Assembly (NCBI GenBank): GCA_036250195.1
Contig: JAVHZZ010000003.1
Span: forward strand, 34,998,335-35,062,334
DNA: 64,000 bases
From: Mixophyes australis
Lineage: Eukaryota > Chordata > Amphibia > Anura > Limnodynastidae
Direction of reading: 5' to 3'
A program made the position numbers and the translations under genes. The stretch's first letter is position 1, and the number at the start of each line of letters is the position of its first letter. This document shows, one piece after another, positions 55,990-64,000 of this stretch. The notes beneath the pieces are model-generated. The model was not told the DNA's origin. It saw only the letters and a list, made by a program, of their open reading frames with translations, and searched no databases.

Positions 55990-58780
55990 TCACCAATTTC
56001 ATGAAGTGGGTTAACCCCTGAAGTCCCCCTGCTACGTGTTTCGCTTTGTTCCTTGTTCAGGCCACTGAGAGGAAATACAAACAATTCCAGTGTATTTATC
56101 AGTCTTCAAGTGGGACATCGTCAAGGCTTTACTAAAATCTAAATACACAACCTCAATGGTTCTAACTTAATCTATTACCATAGTAAGATTGAAAGATTGA
56201 ACATCCATAGATTCTGGGTTAAATGTGGAATACACAGACAAAAAAGTGGCTAATGGGAATACAGAGGTTATACATTTAAAAAAGACATCGCTTTATAGAA
56301 AAAAGTGCCCGCACACAAGAGGAGTTAAATGGAAATCGAAGGGGCATATTAATGAAACAGAAGGAATAGCAGCACCATGAACAGCAATGGTTACAGTTGT
56401 AGAGAGTTTTAATGAATCTGTCAGATGTAGAACTTCAAAAGACTGTACTAGTCTATCGAGTAAGGGTCTTCATTTGTTGCTCCACCGTGAAGTTTAACTA
56501 TTTCCAAATTTATGAATGAATTATATAAAAATACTAGAAAGATCAATTTGTATGATTTCAACAAATGTAAAATAAGAAAAAGAATAAAAGAACAGGAGAA
56601 TGAGAATTAAAATATATATATATATCCGAATCAGTAACCCTTGTGTCCAGAATAATCATTTCTGCTCCACATTCCGTGACTTTGATGATATACAGATTAC
56701 TCTTGACTCTGTCTCGTGCTGAAACAGTTTTAATATGTATCTCAGCAGCAGCTCACCGCTTGCGCTGCAGTTGCTCCGGCGCTATACTCTGGATAAAGAT
56801 ATATTATTCCGTAATACTTATGCCAGGAGCAATTATTGCTGTTTCAGAGTTTGTGGATTGCTATACATATACTAATCCTTTGGATGTGATGTATGCATGG
56901 CCATTGCTATTACTATTTTATTGGAAAACTGTGATTGCTACTTTAGTTTGCATTATCAGTCTTAGTTGGAGCTTCCACGAGAATCTTCTGGAAACTGTGC
57001 CTGAAATTGCTGTGTTGCTTCCTCTTTATTTCTTAAGATTGATGCTACAGTGCATATGGATATAGGCCTGCCGCAAATTCAACTTCAATATATTTATATA
57101 CATATATGTGTACTGATATATACAGTGATAGGGGTTACCAGACACTGGAGTCTGATATTAGATGTATTTATTGACAGAGTCCTGACTGTAGACTCCTCTG
57201 GGTCTATGCACCAGTATGGCCTCTGTAGTAACTTTGTCTTGGCTCCATCAAGATCTCTGAACCTTCTGCCTCGCCAGAGCCCAGCTTTCTGCATTACTTC
57301 AATAAGAAAACATCTTGGCACTTGCACCATCTTGGTCTCTGCACCATCTGGATCTTCCATAACCCTGCACATCTACGCCCCTACACCATCATGTCTCCAT
57401 CTTGGCCTACAAACCATCTTGGCCTCAACTTTCTTCAGACCTTGGCACCATAGTGAACGCCACAAAGCCTATTGTCCCACTTGCTCCTATTGTCTCCCTT
57501 TACGCCTTCAATGTAAACCGTTAAGTGCAGGATCCTCTACCCTGTCTTACGTATGACCATTCTCTATCTGTCTTGCTTGTCCCTGTCTTGTCTTATGCTG
57601 AACTGCCATGCGATTTGTTCTGTTCGTTTCATCCATGCATTTCTTTTTCTGCTTAATTGTTTCCATTTTAGTTGTTACTGTTTGCAGGTATGTCTTTCAT
57701 ATAACTAAATAATGACCATGACGATAATGATGAAGACATAACTCGAATGTTTAATTTGTTTAATACTTTGGTGTGCTCACCTTACAGTTGTAGACATCAT
57801 CAAGATGGTAATAAGGCAATTGCTTTTTTTGCTTCTGAATCTTGGAATTTCAGCAGTGGGTCAAGTTCTAGCAGAAGAACCAAGAGGTAATAGCCTAGGG
57901 TTTGTCCTAACCAGAAATTCATTCCTCTTAGTTAGTGGTACCTTAAGGTAACTGTCACCAGATGACGTGCATGTCAACGTCTTCTTCAGTAAATAAAATT
58001 GTTTATATTGATACGAGTTTACCACTTGGGTCTAACTCTGGGCGAGATATACAGATGACTTGGTAGTATTGTAGATCATGAAATCTGAATGTGACTAATT
58101 TTGTTGAATATTTGAACTCTTCTTGACAAAAATTGCTATATTGTACGTTACAACAGTTGCAAAATAACATTGCAGTTACCCAGCTCCATATACATATTTG
58201 TAGTACAGGCTAGTACATTAAAAAAAGAAAACTAAACATTGAAGTTTCGGGTGCAGACCCCTTCTTCACGCGGCCTCCCTTTTACTTGTCTAACAATCTA
58301 CACTTTAAATACATGATACGGTACCTATGGTGCATGGATCAGCCGGCTGTTGCAGGTTTTGACGTCACTGGAATAACATGATGTCAGCACTAATTTACTA
58401 GTTATTATGGCAAGTGATAACCGGTCTATACACACAAATAGCAAACCAATGCAAGCATTGAAAAATGACATGCCAAAGGCATAAACAATGCAATGTTTGC
58501 GTAGAAAGTCCAGTGTATAAGCGTTGGTTTATACTCAACAGGAGTATCCCAGTCTGTTTCCGTGGTAACAAGAGTGCATTCTAAAAAAGATAAATAGACA
58601 AAAATGTGCATCACTAATTTGAATATACAGCATAAGCTCACCGGTTAAAATAAAGTCGGGAGGTATTTAATGTAAGAAGATCAATATCAACATTTTAATA
58701 ATAATTAGCTGTTTAGCAGCTCTTCCAACACACCCATGAGGTAGCTGCCCAGTGTCGTTTTTTTTTTATATATTAAATAT
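55990..58780. other. Unassigned non-coding stretch
   Basis: The frames at 56643-57065 and 57050-57556 have no recognisable domain. A loose CTTGGCACCAT-type repetition is visible around 57315-57450. No gene is called. Confidence 0.35.
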
Positions 58781-58784
58781 CATC

Positions 58785-59370
58785 CAAATCCATCCAGTGG
58801 AAGGCTCAGCCGGGATCAACCCGGACCAACCGGGACCCCAACCCTCTAGTATGTCTTCTGGGATCCAATATTACCAGTCTGTGAAGATTTCATCCAAATC
58901 CATCCAGTGGAAGTCTCAGAACAGGCACCCTGGGTCAAAGTTCTGCCCAGCAAACACCAACAGGAGGTCACCCTAACCCCCTTAAAACCTGGCCAGGATC
59001 CAACTGGACCATCTCGTGCTGGTTTTATCCCAATCAGTCCAGGGATGTCCGAATGCAGAACTGGACAAACAAACCAAATCCATCCAGTGGAAGGCCCAGA
59101 ACATGCTCCTTGGGTCAAAGTTCTACCCAGGGTACACCAACGGTAGGTATGACCGGTACCTCAACCCCTTTGTATGTCTTCTGGAATCCAATGTTACCAG
59201 TCTGTGAAGTTTTCAATCAAATCCATCCAGTGGAAGGCTCAGAACAGGCTCTTCAGGTCAGTGTACACCAATGAGAGGTCAAAAGAGGACCCTAGCCCCC
59301 TTAAAACCTGGCCAGGATCCAACTGGACCACCTCAGATTGGTTTCAACCCAATAGGTGCAGGGATGTCGA
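58785..59370. repeat. Alternating long tandem repeat
   Basis: CAAATCCATCCAGTGGAAG recurs near 58786, 58893, 59077 and 59217. It is followed alternately by a CTTCTGGRATCCAATRTTAC block and a CTTAAAACCTGGCCAGGATC block, giving two cycles of about 320 bp. Short frames here are by-products. Confidence 0.85.
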
Positions 59371-60720
59371 AGATATTCGCCAACAAACAAACACATAAAC
59401 AAACTTCTTCTTTTATATGTAGAAATTTAGTGATGCCTAAAGTGTTGTCAATCTGCGTGGAAAATGTTCTTAAACCTCTCGCACTCAGAGAGTGAAAACA
59501 CACGTTACACATGTTAGACTTCTGACACGTGCTGCCTGTGTGACCTCTTCTTCTGGTACATTAAGTTAATACGAGGAAGCTTCTTCTCCGACTCTTGCAT
59601 TCTGATATACACCTCTGTTCACTTGGTTTTGAATTATTTTTCTGTTTGATCTGAGCATCAAAGAGCCTATTTGTTCTGCTTGCTTTATGCGATAAACTGG
59701 AACAATATGGTATAGGCTTGTACATAGAAGAGACGGGAGGGAAAGGGAGGGGGGGTACTGTTATGATGGGATATTTTTAGTTCTTTGGCTTAAATAGAAC
59801 AGAAACACGAAAAAGATGTTTGTCCATGAGAATCAGCTAATTCTACCAGGCAGAAACATAGCAATGCTTAAACGTACAAATGAAATGAAAACTCATTTTA
59901 CTGAAAGCTTTAACATATTATTATTGAATTGTTGAAATGTTAGAAAAATGGAATTTAATTTAGGATAGTTCAAGGCTCTGACTCTCTGCATCAGCTTTAC
60001 ATTCTCTTAGAAGAGCCAAAAAAGGTTTTGGGACTGTGCTGGTACTTGGCTATTGGATCATCATGGCACTCGTTCACCCTGCTAAGACCTTTGCCCTCTG
60101 TCCATTTGTAAATGCTCTTGTGGAATTTTCTCACTGTATCTTAATATTGCGTAAGAAGTTAGAGCCTTTACGGAAAATGATTTACGGAGGATATTCTCTG
60201 TAATGTCGTTATTCCCCCACCAAAGACACCTACATAGGAAGCATACAACACTCAAACCCTTACCATGCCCATGGTAGCATTCAGCCCAATTTCTGATTAG
60301 TGTTGGCTCCTAAAGGTCTCCTTGTTCCTCAACGTAGGCTAAAGCATACAAAGACAGAACCCCTTTTTAGGAACATCCCACAGAACCGTAAAAGCTGATG
60401 GTCAATCTTCACTTATAAAAAAATCATAGCACTATAAACTGAATTGTCAGATCTCCTTCTGCATTTTTTGTCTACCTATCATAATAAAGTTTATGGGTAC
60501 ATCTGAGTGTTTTTCTGCAATTTTTCAAACCTTTAATATTTATTTCCCCAACATGAAAACTGTGATATTTGTTTTTTTTTACCAAAATTGTATTTTCAGT
60601 TTTTAATCAACTGACTCTATAAAAAAACAAACAAATTAAACAAATGCACATGAAGCAATGGCAGGTTATAACATTATTGCAGACTGTGGTCAGTTTTAAC
60701 ATCATAGCTGGGTACCTAGA
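59371..60720. other. Unassigned AT-rich stretch
   Basis: Nothing recognisable on either strand. Confidence 0.4.
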
Positions 60721-60724
60721 GCCC

Positions 60725-61075
60725 ATCATCATCATCACCGTTTATTTATATAGCGCCACTGATTCCGCAGCGCTGTACAGAGAACTCATTCACATCAGTC
60801 CCTGTCCCATTGGAGCTTACAGTCTAAATTCCCTAACATACACACACACACAGAGAGAGAGAGACTAGGGTCAAATTTTGATAGCAGCCAATTAACCTAC
60901 TAGTATGTTTTTGGAGGGTGGGAGGAAACCGGAGCACCCCGAGGAAACCCACGCAAACACAGGGAGAACATAAAAACTCCACACAGATAAGCTCATGGTT
61001 GGGAACTCATTGAACTCATGACCCCAGTGCTGTGAGGCAGTAGAGCAACCACTTAGGCACCGTGCAGCCCATGCA
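60725..61075 (-). mobile_element. V-SINE copy, near full length
   Basis: (CAT)n, TTATTTATATAGCGCCACTG, TTCCGCAGCGCTGTACAGAG tail, core GGTTTCCTCGGGGTGCTCCG and a degraded head CTAAGTGGTTGCTCTACTGC on the minus strand. Confidence 0.9.
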
Positions 61076-61526
61076 TCTAGGGGGCGGGGAATAGTTTGCA
61101 AGACTGTGCCAAGATAGTTTAATTATAACTGTATAACTATACTGTAGTATAGCCAGCTGAATGTCTCCAAATTAGTGTCCAGGGTGGGGGCGCAATTCAT
61201 TTTATAGGCTTGTTAATGACTAAAAGCGCAAAGGTATCTGTTCTGGCATAGAAAGGGTGTCCTTTCACTGTAGCCAGCTTAAGTTAATCTAACAACAAAG
61301 AGCACCTTGGAGTGAGCCATTGGTGAGCTGGGTGGGCCCATTGCTTATTAGATCATGTGAACCACTTTGGTCTGTCAGGGTAAGTAATTACCTGCAGCTC
61401 TGCAAGTGTCATATTAAAGTGTACCTGCTGGTACTCAGAGCCCTTTCAACCTAGGGTCCTGTGAGAGTCAGACTGAGAGGTCTTGGCAAAAGACCTTCTG
61501 TACTGTGATTAATCAGTTGCATTGAA

Positions 61527-61830
61527 AATCAAGGAGCAAAGTAAAAAATAGAAATTTGCACATTGGTAAAACCATGCTGCACTGCAGGAGGGGGGCGTGG
61601 TTAAAATGCGTGGACAGATTTAGAGTTGGAAGGGGGCGTATCCTAGCTCAACTCTAAAATGCAGTGTAGAAATAAAGCTGACCAGCATTTGTGTGCTGCA
61701 TGCAAAAGCAGACAGTATTCTTCCTGCTTGCAAAAATATAATAAATAAATGCATTTGCACTCCTTGCATTGCCACAGGGATTGCCCAGGAGACAATTTTT
61801 TTTGCTTTGCTACTAAATCTAAATGAGGCA
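61527..61830. repeat. Diverged copy of the GGGCCTGAGTC MITE
   Basis: AAGGAGCAAAGTAAAAAATA, TTGGTAAAACCATGCTGCAC and ACTCCTTGCATTGCCACAGG align with 47935-48190, but the terminal GGGCCTGAG motif is lost on the left. Confidence 0.65.
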
Positions 61831-62249
61831 GTAAGTGTTTTTATGGAGCCTGGATGCTAAATCCACCCCAATGGAAGTCATAGACTACACTAAGCTAGTT
61901 GGAGCAGAGAGGCATAGATTTAATCTTTATCTTTTGCATTTGATTATTTAATGCAGCCACTGGTGAAATGCTGCCTTGCGTTATATTGTGTGGAAAATAA
62001 AGCTGGCTGTGTCGAAAGTCCATTTATTGCTGGATTACGATTGAATTTATGGTGACTATGCCAACCATTTGCTCCAGGAAACAGCAATCGATCCAAGTCC
62101 CCGGATAACACTGTGTAACTTATTTTACTTGTGCACACACACATGCAAGGCAAATCATTTAGTTTACTACCGGCCATGGGCATACAGAAAGGGAATGGGC
62201 AAGAACTTGTGTGCAGCTTGTCCATTTAAAATGCCTGGTGACTGGCTGT
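61831..62249. other. Unassigned non-coding stretch
   Basis: Nothing recognisable. Confidence 0.35.
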
Positions 62250-62257
62250 GCGGGCAT

Positions 62258-62555
62258 CAATGGCGGATCCAGGGGGCGGGGGGGCGATCGGGGAGATCGC
62301 ACCCCCTAGCAGGGGCTTGCTGCCGACAGCTGCACACTGTGCAGGTCCGTTCAGCAGTGACAGTGTGCTGCCCGGCTGCTCTGATTGTGTTTTAAACACA
62401 ATCAGAGCAGCGGGGCAGCACACTTTCACTGCTGAACGGACCTGCACATACTGTGCAGCCGCCGGCAGCCTTAGAACACAGAAAGGGGGTGGGGCCTACA
62501 TCGCCCCCCCCCCTAAAATCGCCCCGGGTAGGGAAAATGTCTGGGTCCGCCCCTG
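62258..62555. mobile_element. 298-bp hAT MITE with ~60-bp internal hairpin
   Basis: The ends CAATGGCGGATCCAGG and CTGGGTCCGCCCCTG are flanked by an exact 8-bp duplication GCGGGCAT (62250-62257, 62556-62563). A ~58-bp-arm inverted repeat (GTGCAGGTCCGTTCAGCAGT to GATTGTGTTT and back) is centred near 62394. Confidence 0.92.
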
Positions 62556-62563
62556 GCGGGCAT

Positions 62564-63474
62564 GAGAACTGGCATTGGGCATCAAAAGATGGTTTTGCAC
62601 TGGACAGCGGATGTTTAGTGCTTCAATACTTACCCGTGGGTGTTTACGAGTGTCCGTGTTGCAACTAAGAAGAAGCACGAGAAGACTGTAGCTATATATC
62701 TTTTGAGGCTTATAATGATATGATCATGATGTTGTGAAATCACGATGATAAGCATATATATAGCATCTAGCATGATAATTTTATGGAATAAATTTTAAAT
62801 TATAAATTACTCACACCAACATGAATAAGGATATACAAAGAAAACCACATGAATTAAAGAAAAGTTTTCAATACTACTTATTTTGCTTGAAAAACTTAAT
62901 AACAGATTTAAGAATTAATTGTAAGAATCTACTGGTCCAAATTGGCAGATTATACAGAAATAAATTCCTTGGAATTTCCATTCATCTCCAGATACCGTAA
63001 TCTTACATGTGTCATAATTTGGCTGGTGTTCATAAAGCTCTGAAGCTATTTGCCATTTTCAAATATTTTGCCGTTATATATTTTGGTAAAATAACACTTT
63101 TTCTATTGAAGGATTTTATTTTACTCTCCTTTTTGTATGTGCTGCGAAAACACATCAACGTCAATATAAAAAATATAGCTCATATATTTATGATTGTGTG
63201 GAAAAAAAATGATACCTGCCCAGACTAGGAGAAAATCTATACTTTCAATAGAACTATTACTTTATATTGTGTAACACTGCAATTTCTTAGGAGAAAAAAA
63301 AAGGATTCTTCTCTGTCTAAAAAAGGCAATTTTAAGCCAAACCACAATTGTATAAATAGTATGTAAGTAGATTCTTCTGGCGAAATCAAACTAAAATAGT
63401 AAACTGATTATTCCTAAACTGTATAAATATGCCCCTTAACCTCATGTTGAAGCATGATGACACATGTCTGACGC
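62564..63474. other. Unassigned AT-rich stretch
   Basis: Nothing recognisable. Confidence 0.4.
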
Positions 63475-63476
63475 TA

Positions 63477-63629
63477 GGGGATAGATTTACTAAAGATTCT
63501 AAAACGGAAAAGCGGAGGTGTTGCCCATAGCAACCAATCAGATTCTAGCTATTATTTATCTAGCACATTCGAGAATAGGATAGCTAGAAACTGATTGGTA
63601 GCTATGGGCTTTAGTCAAGCTACTAAAGC
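63477..63629. mobile_element. Palindromic MITE, CCAATCAG family, diverged
   Basis: GATTTACTAAAG, GTTGCCCATAGCAACCAATC and the complementary CTGATTGGTAGCTATGGG show the family structure. The right end is degraded. Confidence 0.72.
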
Positions 63630-63837
63630 CAGATGTGCATTAGAAGACTTATTAGTCCTAAATGCTCTCATCTGAAGAGTAACATCATCACCTGTTCTAC
63701 CACACACCAAATTATTTGCACATTCAGAGATCTAAGGACTGGTTTTTGGGGTGCCGATAAAATGCAATAAAACCATGGGCTACCTGATAGATTGACAGTG
63801 GTTGGCAGAGAATTTTACTGCATAAATGCCCTGTGCC

Positions 63838-64000
63838 CAGGGCCAGACTGGCCATCTGGCAAATGCCAGAAGGGCCGATGGCTAGGTGGCCGTCTGCATG
63901 CCCACGGGGCAGCAGCACCTCCCTGCGCGCTGCTCGGCGGATGGAGATTCAGTAACGTGCGGCTGCACTACCTCTCTCCCCATTGTGTGGGCGATCTGCA
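63838..64000 (+). mobile_element. Second copy of the 1107-4562 hAT family, cut by window edge
   Basis: CAGGGCCAGACTGGCCATCT, GGCAAATGCCAGAAGGGCCG and ATGGCT align with the left end at 1107-1165. The right end lies outside the window. Confidence 0.8.

Noticed and set aside
56643..57556. Two adjacent frames of 140 and 168 codons
   Set aside because: The composition is that expected of chance frames and simple CTTGGCACCAT-type repetition; no family is recognised.
20570..63900. Whole-window search for an undescribed multi-gene system
   Set aside because: Outside the transposons and provirus no set of adjacent conserved frames exists; the unassigned stretches look non-coding.

Overview
The window looks like intergenic DNA from a large vertebrate genome rich in transposable elements, most likely a frog or another amphibian. 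The evidence is the mix of elements: tRNA-headed SINEs with the V-SINE core and an L2-type tail, L2-type LINEs, a class I (gamma/epsilon-like) endogenous retrovirus, many hAT and Harbinger-like DNA elements, and long minisatellites. I found no convincing host protein-coding exon, no rRNA, no functional tRNA gene and no CRISPR array. Almost every long open frame is either a transposon relic or a by-product of a tandem repeat.

Layout. 1-5.1 kb: an old repeat copy, then a 3.5-kb hAT derivative without transposase, filled with three minisatellites. 5.1-17.3 kb: two diverged direct copies of an unclassified ~0.7-kb sequence. Each was hit at a different site by a ~5-kb hAT element of one family (hAT1 5530-10353, hAT2 11853-17147). 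Both encode a broken BED-finger/hATC transposase. 17.3-24.5 kb: SINEs, palindromic MITEs, microsatellites and small hAT/Harbinger-like elements. 24.5-36.6 kb: a nest. A ~62-bp minisatellite was interrupted by a V-SINE, the V-SINE by a 10.5-kb provirus on the minus strand (LTRs 25090-25932 and 34717-35557, TSD CATA), and the provirus gag by a 5'-truncated L2-type LINE. 36.6-46 kb: a 20-bp minisatellite, three hAT derivatives with exact 8-bp target duplications (one splitting a SINE), and a solo LTR. 46-64 kb: mostly anonymous sequence with scattered SINEs, MITEs, L2 pieces, a 0.6-kb alternating repeat near 59 kb, and the start of a second copy of the first hAT derivative at the right edge.

The provirus keeps the order 5' LTR-gag-pol-env-3' LTR on the minus strand. 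Gag and pol share a frame and are separated by one UAG, as in gammaretroviruses that use stop-codon readthrough. All three genes are broken by stops and frameshifts, and the second RT aspartate of YVDD has become Asn. The LTRs differ at roughly 19 sites by eye (~2%), so insertion was fairly recent. Nothing here makes a new cellular system; the interest lies in the nested insertion history, the retroviral readthrough and TM details, and conserved structure inside the hAT elements.
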